Below are positions 25,903 to 34,610 of a stretch of 64,000 bases of DNA, one piece after another. A program made the position numbers and the translations under genes. Location: contig CAZOMY010000009.1 in NCBI GenBank assembly GCA_964581115.1, positions 19,686 to 83,685 on the forward strand, given 5' to 3'. Source of the DNA: 2-02-FULL-55-14 sp964581115 (lineage in GTDB: Bacteria > Bacteroidota > Ignavibacteria > UBA10030). Below the pieces are notes generated by a model that was given only the letters and a program-made list of their open reading frames with translations, was not told the origin of the DNA and ran no database searches. Numbering within the stretch: the stretch's first letter is position 1; every line of letters starts with the position of its first letter.

Positions 25903-27354
25903 TCAGGCGCTTTCGGCGGCTTTGCGGAAGCTCGAGACCAGGAGCCCGACGATGATCGTCACGGTAACGCCGGCCATCGTGTACCAGGTCCAAGCCACCA
26001 ACCGCAGGGTGATCACTGCAACCATGCCCAGGATGCCGGCGGCGAAGGCAACAAGCGCCGTCCGCTGATCGGGCGTCTTGAACAGCATGCCGAGGAGAAA
26101 GGTCCCGAGCAAGCCGCCGTAGGTGAACGAGGCGATGCTGAGCGCCAGTTCGACGACCGTCTGACTGCTGTTCATGAAGAGGATGGCTGAGCCGACAAGC
26201 ACGAGCGCGAACACGATCGTCATGATCCGGGAGACGAGCAGGGCCCTCTCTTCGCTGACGCGGCCTGCCGGTCTTAGAAGGTCCATGACGACGGACGAAG
26301 CCATGGAACTCATCGAGCCCGACAACGTGGAGAGCGCGGCCGCGAGCAATCCGGCAATGATGATGCCCGAGAGCCCGGCCGGAAGACCTTCGATGATGAA
26401 TTTCGGGAAGATCTCATCCGAGCGCGTAAGGCCGAGGTCGCCGACCGTCGCTCCGCCGTAGTGGCCGTAGAGGAAGAGGCCCAGCACGAGGAACATGGCG
26501 AACTGCACGACGATGATGATGCCGCTGCCGACGAGGGCCTTGCGTGCAGCAGCGAGCGACTGTGTCGCCAGCACGCGCTGGACGATCAGCTGGTCGGTGC
26601 CGTGCGAGGCCATTGACAGGAAGGCACCTCCGAGCAGTCCGGCCAACAGCGAGTACGGCTCGGAAAAGAACCCTTCCACGCTTCCCCAATGGATGACGGC
26701 GAATTTCCCCTTTTTCGCCGCAAGAGCCGAGATCCCCGACCAGCCGTCGGGGTGGCCACCGACGAGATAGATCATCGCCGCAATCGCTCCGCCGAGATAG
26801 ATGATCATCTGGATGGCGTCGACCCAGACGACGCCGCGTACTCCGCCGATCGAAGTATAGGCGAGCGCCACGACGGCGAGGATCGCGATGGCGGCCGCAT
26901 CATCGACATCGAGGATCAGCTTCAGCGGGATGGCCGTTGCGAAGAGTCGAACGCCGTCGGCGGCGATGCGGGTGAACAGGAACACGACGGAAGCCGTGCG
27001 ACGGGTCGTCGGCCCGAAGCGTGACCCGAGGAATGCGTAGGCCGTCGTGAGTTCGCCGGCGAAGTAGCGTGGAAGGAAGAGCGAGGCGACGACGATGCGT
27101 CCGAGAAGATAGCCGAACGTGACCTGCAGAAATCCGAGGTCGGTGAGATAGGCGAGGCCGGGAATACTGATGAAGGTCAGTGCGCTTGTCTCGGCGGCGA
27201 CGATCGAGAAACAAACGATCGGCCAAGGGATCCCCTCGCGGCCGAGGAAGTAGTCGCGCGTCGTCGCCTGGCGGCCCCCCTGCCAGATGCCGAACGCGGC
27301 AATGCCGGCGATGTAAGCAATGACGATGGCGTAGTCAACGGGCGTGAATCCCAC
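25903..27354 (-). CDS. Sodium:solute symporter (SSS family)
   Basis: 483 residues with about 13 membrane segments. The N-terminus DYAIVIAYIAGIAAFGIW, DYFLGREGIPWPIVCFS, ETSALTFISIPGLAY and later ASHGTDQLIVQRVLAT and SGSMSSMASSVVMDLL are characteristic of the SSS family (sialic acid, sugar, amino-acid or iodide transporters). It uses the sodium gradient to import a small solute. The start is GTG at 27354 with GAGG nearby. The solute is not predictable from neighbours (xerD and a STAS protein). Confidence 0.9.
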   Translation of the reverse strand: MGFTPVDYAIVIAYIAGIAAFGIWQGGRQATTRDYFLGREGIPWPIVCFSIVAAETSALTFISIPGLAYLTDLGFLQVTFGYLLGRIVVASLFLPRYFAGELTTAYAFLGSRFGPTTRRTASVVFLFTRIAADGVRLFATAIPLKLILDVDDAAAIAILAVVALAYTSIGGVRGVVWVDAIQMIIYLGGAIAAMIYLVGGHPDGWSGISALAAKKGKFAVIHWGSVEGFFSEPYSLLAGLLGGAFLSMASHGTDQLIVQRVLATQSLAAARKALVGSGIIIVVQFAMFLVLGLFLYGHYGGATVGDLGLTRSDEIFPKFIIEGLPAGLSGIIIAGLLAAALSTLSGSMSSMASSVVMDLLRPAGRVSEERALLVSRIMTIVFALVLVGSAILFMNSSQTVVELALSIASFTYGGLLGTFLLGMLFKTPDQRTALVAFAAGILGMVAVITLRLVAWTWYTMAGVTVTIIVGLLVSSFRKAAESA

Positions 27355-27418
27355 GGGAGGCCTCGTTCAACTTGGGGAGGAAGCCGCGGACGGGGCCGCG
27401 GGATAACGAGGATGCGCG

Positions 27419-27751
27419 TCAGGCCTTGACGGCCTTGGCAACGGTGTCGTAGATCTGGAACGCGCGATCGAGGTGTGAGATCTTGATCAGCGTCAGGACC
27501 TTCTTATGGAGGCCGGCCAACTTGACCACGCCGCCGTGTTCACGCATCTTTCGTTCGGCGATCAGGAGGGCGCTGAGGCCGCTGCTGTCGCAGAATTCCA
27601 CCTCGCTCAGGTCGACGACGAGTTGCTTGGTCTCGGGAGTGCAGAGGATGAGGAACTCACCCTTCAACTCGGGTGAGACCGACGCGTCGAGCTTACGCTC
27701 CTTGACCTTCAGAACGGTTGCGTGACCCTGTTTCTTGACGTCGAAGTTCAT
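27419..27751 (-). CDS. STAS-domain protein (anti-anti-sigma factor-like)
   Basis: 110 residues that are a single STAS domain. VVDLSEVEFCDSSGLSALL carries the conserved Asp-Ser-Ser-Gly, where a kinase would phosphorylate a serine, and VKLAGLHKKVLTLIKISHLDRAF is the last helix. Such proteins act in partner-switching cascades or as small regulators. No cognate anti-sigma kinase or sigma factor is encoded nearby. The gene starts 4 bp after the next upstream gene, so the two are probably co-expressed. A second STAS protein is at 54272. Confidence 0.88.
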   Translation of the reverse strand: MNFDVKKQGHATVLKVKERKLDASVSPELKGEFLILCTPETKQLVVDLSEVEFCDSSGLSALLIAERKMREHGGVVKLAGLHKKVLTLIKISHLDRAFQIYDTVAKAVKA

Positions 27752-27755
27752 GGCG

Positions 27756-28292
27756 TCATAGCATGTCCAGACAGCGCATAAAGCTTTGGTACGAGGGTCC
27801 GGGTGTCGTGGCGGCGGTCCGGATCTGAAGATTGTAAAAGTCGTCGGCGTTGTCTTTCGAGAAACTCACCCGCAGCCCGGCCCCCGATTCGCGGCAAAGG
27901 AATGCCGACGGCAGGGAGAACTCGGTGTTCAGGTCGAACGCCGCATCAAAGGTACTCGATTTGAGACGCCGAATCAACGCCGACCGGGGGGTGAACCACG
28001 AGGTGATCTCGGTCGGGGAGTACGTGACGATCCGTGCCGCCGTCATCGGTGGGAGAAGGTTGCGCAGGTCTTCGCGGACGAGGACGGTCGTGGAGCCGTT
28101 GGCGTACCGTCGCGTAAGATACCGCAGGATCATCTCGGCGATCCCCGTGTCGACCGGCCGGTCGGGAAACACGACGAGCGCCTTCCGGGACCGGGTGACG
28201 GCATCTGAAAAGCGCATCGGAGCGTCAGCGCGCTTCCGGAAATGGAAGCGCGCGTACGTCAGGCCGATCGAGCGTCGCAGATCCTCAAACAT
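27756..28292 (-). CDS. Conserved protein of unknown function
   Basis: 178 residues. I do not recognise the family with certainty. Visible are a segment like a nucleotide-sugar or Rossmann core (KALVVFPDRPVDTGIAEMILRYL), a strand/helix stretch TTVLVREDLRNLL, and FDLNTEFSLPSAFLCRESGAGLRVSF followed by FYNLQI. This is reminiscent of truncated GT9/heptosyltransferase proteins or of DUF6913, but too short for a full glycosyltransferase. There is no signal peptide. It is tightly packed between the outer-membrane gene (3-bp gap) and the STAS gene (4-bp gap). Confidence 0.7.
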   Translation of the reverse strand: MFEDLRRSIGLTYARFHFRKRADAPMRFSDAVTRSRKALVVFPDRPVDTGIAEMILRYLTRRYANGSTTVLVREDLRNLLPPMTAARIVTYSPTEITSWFTPRSALIRRLKSSTFDAAFDLNTEFSLPSAFLCRESGAGLRVSFSKDNADDFYNLQIRTAATTPGPSYQSFMRCLDML

Positions 28293-28295
28293 GGA

Positions 28296-28979
28296 TCATT
28301 CGTACCGCGCCTTCAACGCCTCGAGCATCCGGGTCATGAAGGCCTTGTCGAAGAAATAGTACCGGAATTCGATCCCGCCGCGCAGGTAGCGGTCGGTCTT
28401 CTCGCTTCCGCCGGAGATCCCCTCGAACCGGTCGGTGTTCGACAGCACGAGCTCGCCGTTCAACGTGACGGAGAAGAACTCGCTGAAGAAGTAGTCGAAG
28501 CCGCCGCCCACCATGTAGTTGAAGTCGCCGAGCGATATGTTGGCCCCCGTGATCGGGACCCCTTTGTCCGTCCGAGGGTCAAAGATGATGTATCCGACGC
28601 CGCCCATCAGGAATGGATTGAAGGTACTGTTGGGCATCAGATGGACGGAGACGTAGCCGTTCAGGGTCGCGAAGGTGGTCAGGCCCGGGGTCTTCGCCGT
28701 CAGGGCTGAACCGTTGGCCATGACCGTGCCAACCGGGAGTGTGTAGCCGAACTGCCCGATGCCGACGAGCGTGCGAAGTCCCACGTACTGCCATGGAGCG
28801 TAGCTGACGGTCAGGGCGCCCCCCATCTGCATCGATTTCTCGGCGACGTCGCCGGAGATCTGATACACCGAGCCGGCGAGTCCGACGCCGAGCTTGTTGG
28901 TGCGCATCTGGCCGAAAGCCGCGACGCTGAGGACGGTCACGAGTGTGACCACGATCGCGCTGCGGAGTCGTGTTGTCAT
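28296..28979 (-). CDS. Outer-membrane beta-barrel protein
   Basis: 227 residues from ATG 28979 with AGAGAGG before it; a longer frame to 29036 would overlap the end of ligA. The signal peptide MTTRLRSAIVVTLVTVLSVAAFGQ is cleaved near residue 23. Mature sequence alternates aromatic and small residues (LGVGLAGSVYQISGD, VGLRTLVGIGQFGYT, NPFLMGGVGYIIFD, YMVGGGFDYFFSEFFSVTLNGELV, RGGIEFRYYF), the pattern of an eight-strand OmpA/OmpX-like barrel, ending in an aromatic strand. No peptidoglycan-binding domain. Function unknown beyond outer-membrane location. Confidence 0.85.
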   Translation of the reverse strand: MTTRLRSAIVVTLVTVLSVAAFGQMRTNKLGVGLAGSVYQISGDVAEKSMQMGGALTVSYAPWQYVGLRTLVGIGQFGYTLPVGTVMANGSALTAKTPGLTTFATLNGYVSVHLMPNSTFNPFLMGGVGYIIFDPRTDKGVPITGANISLGDFNYMVGGGFDYFFSEFFSVTLNGELVLSNTDRFEGISGGSEKTDRYLRGGIEFRYYFFDKAFMTRMLEALKARYE

Positions 28980-29010
28980 GGGTTCCTCTCTCTTCATGGA
29001 TATGCAGGTT

Positions 29011-31041
29011 TCACGCTTCGGATGATCTTTCGGCAATGAGCTTCAGGAATGCCGCCTCGTCGATGACGCGGACCCCCAGCTCACGGGCCTTCTTCAGCTT
29101 CGAACCGGCGTCCGACCCTGCAACGACGAGGTCGGTCTTGGCGCTGACCGACGAGGCGACCCGACCGCCGAGCTCCTCGATGCGCCGCCTGGCGTCGTCG
29201 CGCGTCATCCCTTCAAGGCCCCCGGTCAAGACCACGGTCTTGCCCGCGAACGGACCTGAGGCCGGCCGAGCTTTGCGCTCCGTCCGAACGACGAGTCCGG
29301 CAGCCGCTAGTCGCTCCAACAACCGTCGATTGTTCCGGTCGGCGAAGAAGTGCACGATACTCTCCGAGATCCTCGGCCCGATCCCCGGCACTTCGTCAAG
29401 ATCTCCGTGCGAAAGCGCGAGCAATCGTTCCAACGACCCCGCATGCTCGGCGAGAAGTCTGGCAACCGATTCGCCGACGTGACGGATCCCCAGCGCAAAC
29501 AGGAGCCGGTCGAACGACCTCGTCCGGCTGCGTTCGATGCCGTCGAGCAGTTTCGCCACGCTGCGCTTCCCCCACCCCTCCAAGGCGGACAGGTCCTCCG
29601 CCCGACGGGAGAGCTCGTACAGATCGGCGACGTCCTTGATGAAGCCGCGGGTCACCAGTTCATCGACCACCGCTTCACCGAGCCCTTCGATATCCATCGC
29701 CCCGCGCGAACTGAAATGACGGATCCGTTCTCTGATCTGCGCCGGGCACTGCTGATTCTCGCAATAGGTGTTCGCTTCACCCTCGGGCCGATACAGCATC
29801 GATCCGCATGACGGACAGCGCTGAGCGAATCGGAAGGGTCTGGTTCCGGCAGGACGACGGGACAGGACCACGCCCGAGACCTTCGGGATGACGTCGCCCC
29901 CCTTTTCCACAACGACGGTGTCGCCGACGCGGATATCCAACGAACGAATATACTCTTCGTTATGCAAAGTTGCGCGTGAGACGGTGCTTCCGCCCACAAA
30001 GACCGGTTCCAGATCTGCGACGGGTGTGATGGTGCCCACACGTCCGACCTGAAAAACGATGTCCCGAAGCCGCGTTTCGGCCTTTCGGGAGGCGAACTTG
30101 AACGCGATCGCCCAGCGCGGGCTCTTTGCGATCGCCCCCAGCCGTTCCTGGTGGCGGAACTCATCCACCTTCACGACGACCCCGTCGATGTCGAACGGCA
30201 GGAGGTCGCGGCTGGCTTCCTGTTCCTTCCAGAACTCGACGATCTCCCGAACGCTCGAGCACCGGCGTAGATGCCGGCTGACCGGGAAGCCCATTCGTCG
30301 GAGTATTTGCAGGCTGTCATGATGCGTGGTCGGAGGACTCGTCGCCGACCGAAGGCCGTATGCGACGAACTGCAGCGGCCGTTTTGCGACCTCACGAGGA
30401 TCCTGGAGCTTGAGCGTGCCGGCCGCCGAGTTGCGCGGGTTGACGAACAACTTCTCGCCGGCGGCCTCACGGTCGGCGTTCATCCGCTCAAAGTCGTCGC
30501 GGCGCATGTAAGCCTCTCCACGCACTTCAATGCGCCCCTTGACGCCGCTGATCTGCAGGGGTATCGCGCGGATCGTTCGGAGATTCGATGTGATGTCGTC
30601 GCCGGTCGTGCCGTCGCCCCGGGTAGCCCCGCGGACGAGCCGACCATCTTCGTAGATGAGACTCACGGCGATACCGTCATACTTCAGTTCGCATACGTAC
30701 CGTGGAGACTCCGGCGCGAGCCCGGCACGCACGCGTTCATCGAATGCCGCAACGTCGGCCTCGTCGTATGTATTGGCGAGGCTGAGCATCGGTACCTCAT
30801 GCGTGACAGGAGGAAAGCTCTTCGTCGGCTGGCCTCCAACCCGCTGCGTGGGCGAGTCGGGAGTGACGAGGTCGGGGTATGCCTCTTCGAGCTCGATCAG
30901 CTCGCGCATCAGCGCGTCGTACGCCTCATCGTCGATCGAGGGCTGGGCTAGAACATAGTAACGGTGGTCGTGATCGCGAATGGCCGTCCGCAGCTTCTCG
31001 ATGCGCGTGCGGGCGGAGGTGCGGGTGGGACGGGAGGGCAT
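29011..31041 (-). CDS. ligA: NAD-dependent DNA ligase
   Basis: 676 residues from ATG 31041, matching the family length of about 670; an in-frame start at 31122 would invade the RodZ-like gene. Order of domains: Ia (HDHRYYVLAQPSIDDEAYD), adenylation with K120 in CELKYDG, OB fold (VEKGGDVIPKV), four-Cys zinc finger (CPSCGSMLYR ... CENQQC), helix-hairpin-helix and a C-terminal BRCT (KTVVLTGGLEGMTRDDA). It seals nicks using NAD+. The stop lies 31 bp before the outer-membrane gene start. Confidence 0.97.
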   Translation of the reverse strand: MPSRPTRTSARTRIEKLRTAIRDHDHRYYVLAQPSIDDEAYDALMRELIELEEAYPDLVTPDSPTQRVGGQPTKSFPPVTHEVPMLSLANTYDEADVAAFDERVRAGLAPESPRYVCELKYDGIAVSLIYEDGRLVRGATRGDGTTGDDITSNLRTIRAIPLQISGVKGRIEVRGEAYMRRDDFERMNADREAAGEKLFVNPRNSAAGTLKLQDPREVAKRPLQFVAYGLRSATSPPTTHHDSLQILRRMGFPVSRHLRRCSSVREIVEFWKEQEASRDLLPFDIDGVVVKVDEFRHQERLGAIAKSPRWAIAFKFASRKAETRLRDIVFQVGRVGTITPVADLEPVFVGGSTVSRATLHNEEYIRSLDIRVGDTVVVEKGGDVIPKVSGVVLSRRPAGTRPFRFAQRCPSCGSMLYRPEGEANTYCENQQCPAQIRERIRHFSSRGAMDIEGLGEAVVDELVTRGFIKDVADLYELSRRAEDLSALEGWGKRSVAKLLDGIERSRTRSFDRLLFALGIRHVGESVARLLAEHAGSLERLLALSHGDLDEVPGIGPRISESIVHFFADRNNRRLLERLAAAGLVVRTERKARPASGPFAGKTVVLTGGLEGMTRDDARRRIEELGGRVASSVSAKTDLVVAGSDAGSKLKKARELGVRVIDEAAFLKLIAERSSEA

Positions 31042-31057
31042 GGCCGTGCCCCGGCGG

Positions 31058-31840
31058 TCAGCGCAAGAGGTCGGCAGTGATGACGCTATTGCGGAGCACT
31101 GCGCCGCGGCGTCCGAGCGCACCCAGCTCCTTGCCGTTGAGCCGGAAGGTCGCGCCGCCGGCGTTCCCCATCGTCAGCGTGAAACGTTCCCTCGCTTTCC
31201 ACGTGCGGCGGCGGTTCGGCCCGAACAGGTAGTCTTCCGCGGTGCGCTCGTCGATGACGATATTGATCCAGACCGAATCGATTGTCGTGATCTCGAGCGA
31301 AAGGCTGTCGACGGCGGCGTGACGCTCGGGCGGTACGACTGCAAAGCGGGGCAGGGAATCGGTCGGTATGGCGGCCTCGGTCTCGCGGATGACCCGGTCG
31401 AACGGGATCTCTCCGGTGGAAACGGGCGAGGACGGATCTGCTCCATTCATCACCAGGAGAGCGGCGATGGCGATCACGATGAGAACGATCGAACCGAGGA
31501 TATAGGGCCTGACCGCCCGCGAGATCGTTGGAACCGATGCCGCGGCGGCAGCGATCGTTGTCGGGGTGGCCGCATCGCCGCGCGCCACGGGAACGGGCAA
31601 TGTCGCCCCACCGGCGGCTTCGTATTGACGTAAGACGTCTTCGGGTGACAGGCCGACGGCGGAAGCGTATTCACGAAGGAACGCACGGATGTATGCCTGG
31701 GGCAAGGCGGAGAACGAGCCGCGCTCGATCGCCTCCAGGAACCTCTGATTGATGCGCGTTTCGGAAGCGATATCGATCAGCGACACGTTGCGAGCAGCCC
31801 GCTGCGTACGGAGTTCCTGTCCGAATTCCTCGAGGGTCAT
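31058..31840 (-). CDS. RodZ-like helix-turn-helix membrane protein
   Basis: 260 residues from ATG 31840. Residues 1-75 are the HTH_25 domain (EEFGQELRTQRAARNVSLID, then TRINQRFLEAIERGSFSALP), a single membrane segment lies near 133-150 (ILGSIVLIVIAIAALLV), and residues about 185-260 form the DUF4115 RodZ C-terminal domain (DSVWINIVIDERTAEDYLF, GNAGGATFRLNG). RodZ links the MreB cytoskeleton to cell-wall growth. The 76-bp space after the hybrid kinase and 16 bp before ligA suggest co-transcription with ligA. A longer in-frame extension upstream overlaps the kinase and is rejected. Confidence 0.9.
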   Translation of the reverse strand: MTLEEFGQELRTQRAARNVSLIDIASETRINQRFLEAIERGSFSALPQAYIRAFLREYASAVGLSPEDVLRQYEAAGGATLPVPVARGDAATPTTIAAAAASVPTISRAVRPYILGSIVLIVIAIAALLVMNGADPSSPVSTGEIPFDRVIRETEAAIPTDSLPRFAVVPPERHAAVDSLSLEITTIDSVWINIVIDERTAEDYLFGPNRRRTWKARERFTLTMGNAGGATFRLNGKELGALGRRGAVLRNSVITADLLR

Positions 31841-31916
31841 GGAGCGCAAAAAAGATCGAAAGGCGTGCGTCGCGTCAAAGTAAAACAAAATGCTCCGAGG
31901 CGCAACGCGACCCGGC

Positions 31917-34145
31917 TTATGCGGGTCGAACAGACTCGAGCACGGAGCGAAGGGCGCGTCCGAGCTCTTCGGTCTGATACGGCTTCTGCAGGAAGCCGTC
32001 GGCGATGTCGATGAGATCGGCGAGGTCGGAGTTCTTGTTGCTGTAGCCTGTGGAAATAAGGACACGGACCGCCGGGTCGATCTCGCGGAGCTTCAGCAGC
32101 GTCTCGCGTCCACCCATGACGGGCATGTTGAGGTCGAGGATCACGGCGGCGTAACGGCGGCCGCGCCGGTAGGCGGCGACGGCCTTGCGTCCGCTGTCGA
32201 CGAAGGTGGTGGCGTAGCCCATGGTGGAGAGCATCCCCCCGATGACGCCGCCGACGTCCGACTCGTCGTCCACGATGAGGATGCGTGCGACCTTGCGTCC
32301 GGAGGAGTGCCGTTTCAAAGCGGTCGGGCGTCGTGCGGGTTCTGAAGTCGTGTCGAGAGGGAAGTAGAGCTGGAATTGCGTCCCGCGTCCTTCCTCGCTC
32401 TGCACCTGAATATAGCCGTTGTGCCCGTTGACGACCCCGTAGACGACCGACAGGCCGAGGCCTGTCCCTTTGCCCTGGTCCTTTGTCGTGAAGAACGGCT
32501 CGAAGATGTGTTGCTGGGTGGCGGCGTCCATGCCGACGCCGTTGTCGGCGACGGTGATCGCGACCATGTCGAGGCCTCGTTGCTCGCCGCCGCGGGGACC
32601 TGAGCCATCCGTGCGCCCGGTTGTGACGGTGATGACACCGCCGTCGGGCATGGCGTCGCGGGCGTTGATGAGCAGATTCAGCAGCGCCTGCTGGATCTGT
32701 CCGTCGTCGCCGTTGATGAGGCACACCTCGGGCGTGAGCTTTGTGCGAATAGTGATGGTCTTGTCGATGGAACGCTCGAACAGCCGGAGCGTCTCTTCGA
32801 CGATGTCATTCACGATAATGGGCTTGAACGAAACGCTTGTCTTGCGCGCGAACGTCAGCAGCTGGCGGGTAAGTCCCGCGCCGCGCCGGGCAGCGGTCTC
32901 GATGATGTCGACGAACCGGAACCACGGGTCGTTTTTTTTCATCTTCCGCTTCATGATGGCCGTCGAGCCAAGGATCGACGTGAGGATGTTGTTGAAATCG
33001 TGCGCGACGCCTCCCGCCAGGTTGCCGATGCTATCGATGCGCTGGGCATGCAAGACACGCGCTTCGAGCCGCTTCTTTTCCGTGATATCACGGGCCACGG
33101 CCCGGGCCAGGATCGGACGGCGCGACTCGTCGTAGATGATCGACGTGTTCACGCTGACGTCGATCGGAACGCCGGCGCTCGTCATCATCTGGTCCTCAGC
33201 TCCTTCGACCGCCCGTCCTTCCTCGAACAGCAGATGGAGCGTCCGCCGCACGGAAGCGTGCGACGTCGGCGGGTAGAGCTTGAACACCGGATGGCCGACG
33301 ATGTCCTCTTTGCGGTACTGTAGTCGAAGCGCCTCGGTCTGGTTGCACGAGACGACAATGCCGTCGCGATTGACGATATGGTACATGTCGGGCGAGTGCT
33401 CGAACAGGTCCATGTACTGTTCTTCGGACTTGCGGAGACGGAGGAACAGAGCGGCGTTCTCCATCGCGACCCCAACTTGATTCGCGAACGCCGTCATGAG
33501 ATCGATATGCCGGTTCGTGATGGCGCGCCGATTGGCGCTGGCGACAACGATGATGCCGAAGAACTGGTCCTTCATCATGATCGGAACCGACGCCCAGGCG
33601 GCGATCTCGTCGCTCGGCCACGCGGCGCCACGACGGAGCTCGGCCGCTGTGGGACGCTTCCGGATCTGCGGCGTCTGCAACAGCCTTCGCGTCGCGTCGT
33701 CGAGCGGTCCTTCGCGGAAGACGACGGCGGGCAATTCGGCCGTACCGCGGTGAAGCGCCAGTTGCAGCCGGTCATTCTCGACGGTGTAGGCCCAAGCGTG
33801 GTCAACGTCCAGCAACCGCTTCGCCTCGTGCAAAGCGTTCTGCAGAAGATAGGGGATCTCGATGGCGCGGTTGACCGCCTCGGCGATCGTCTTGAGGGCA
33901 AGGAGTTCCTGCTTCTGCTGCTCGTTGATGCGGCCGTAGGAGATCGTCGACCAGACGATCAGGAAGCCGATGACGCCGACCGTCACCACGCTCACAAGGT
34001 CGTACCACCCCAGTTTCTCGCCGCTGACGACACGGAACGCGACGATTGTCACGAGCGTGACGACGACGGCGGTTGAAATGACGATCTGCGCCTGTTCGAG
34101 CGGACCGAGGGAGGAGCGAAAGGTGCGGATGCTTCGGAGATTCAT
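31917..34145 (-). CDS. Hybrid sensor histidine kinase (GAF-PAS-HisKA-HATPase-REC)
   Basis: 742 residues. Two membrane helices (about 20-42 and 50-70) are followed by a linker, a GAF domain (about 85-235), a PAS domain (about 245-360, DLFEHSPDMYHIVNRDG), HisKA with phospho-acceptor H382 (GGVAHDFNNILTSILG), HATPase (ALLNLLINARDAMPDGG, DNGVGMD, GTGLGLSVVYGVV) and a C-terminal receiver with D671 (VILDLNMPVMGG). The His box is of the HDFNN type. The input signal is unknown. It lies 40 bp after the lone receiver and is probably part of a phosphorelay with it and the propeller kinase. Confidence 0.95.
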   Translation of the reverse strand: MNLRSIRTFRSSLGPLEQAQIVISTAVVVTLVTIVAFRVVSGEKLGWYDLVSVVTVGVIGFLIVWSTISYGRINEQQKQELLALKTIAEAVNRAIEIPYLLQNALHEAKRLLDVDHAWAYTVENDRLQLALHRGTAELPAVVFREGPLDDATRRLLQTPQIRKRPTAAELRRGAAWPSDEIAAWASVPIMMKDQFFGIIVVASANRRAITNRHIDLMTAFANQVGVAMENAALFLRLRKSEEQYMDLFEHSPDMYHIVNRDGIVVSCNQTEALRLQYRKEDIVGHPVFKLYPPTSHASVRRTLHLLFEEGRAVEGAEDQMMTSAGVPIDVSVNTSIIYDESRRPILARAVARDITEKKRLEARVLHAQRIDSIGNLAGGVAHDFNNILTSILGSTAIMKRKMKKNDPWFRFVDIIETAARRGAGLTRQLLTFARKTSVSFKPIIVNDIVEETLRLFERSIDKTITIRTKLTPEVCLINGDDGQIQQALLNLLINARDAMPDGGVITVTTGRTDGSGPRGGEQRGLDMVAITVADNGVGMDAATQQHIFEPFFTTKDQGKGTGLGLSVVYGVVNGHNGYIQVQSEEGRGTQFQLYFPLDTTSEPARRPTALKRHSSGRKVARILIVDDESDVGGVIGGMLSTMGYATTFVDSGRKAVAAYRRGRRYAAVILDLNMPVMGGRETLLKLREIDPAVRVLISTGYSNKNSDLADLIDIADGFLQKPYQTEELGRALRSVLESVRPA

Positions 34146-34185
34146 GCGGGATCCGGAGCGGCGCGTACGCAGCGCCGGGCGAGAG

Positions 34186-34566
34186 TCACGGAAAGCGGAG
34201 ATGCTTGTGGAGCACCGAGGCCACTTCGTCCTGGTCGAAGGGCTTCACGATATAGTCGGCAGCGCCGAGATCGCGGGCGGTCTTGCGCGCATCGTAGTCA
34301 TCGATGGCGGAGAAGAAGACGACGGGCGTCTTGGAGACCTCGGGCATCGTCCGGAGCTTTGCCAACAGGTCAAAACCGTTCATCTCCGGCATGCGGACGT
34401 CGGCCAGGATGAGGTCGGGATGGTAGGTCCGCACGGCCGCCAGCGCTTCAGTGGCGCTTCCGACGCTCTGCACGTCGTAACCCCGGCTCTCAAGGAAGTA
34501 GCGGAGAACCTTGATCCAGGTAGTCTCGTCGTCAACAACGAGGATCTGTTTCTTCCCGTCGGTCAT
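34186..34566 (-). CDS. Single-domain response regulator
   Basis: 126 residues, one receiver domain and nothing else. Acidic pocket VVDDE at the N-terminus, phospho-acceptor D56 (ILADVRMPEMNG), the switch Ser in VVFFSAID and K in YIVKPFD. With no output domain it would work by protein contact or as a phosphotransfer intermediate, like CheY or Spo0F. It lies between two histidine kinases on the same strand (44 and 40 bp gaps). Confidence 0.94.
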   Translation of the reverse strand: MTDGKKQILVVDDETTWIKVLRYFLESRGYDVQSVGSATEALAAVRTYHPDLILADVRMPEMNGFDLLAKLRTMPEVSKTPVVFFSAIDDYDARKTARDLGAADYIVKPFDQDEVASVLHKHLRFP

Positions 34567-34610
34567 GGCTGCAAGATACTACCGCGCACGAAGGGATGCA
34601 ATGCGGTCCG

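Noticed and set aside
25903..27354. Assigning the symporter to sialic acid, glucose or proline
   Set aside because: Family motifs are clear, but substrate-defining residues and gene context are not informative.
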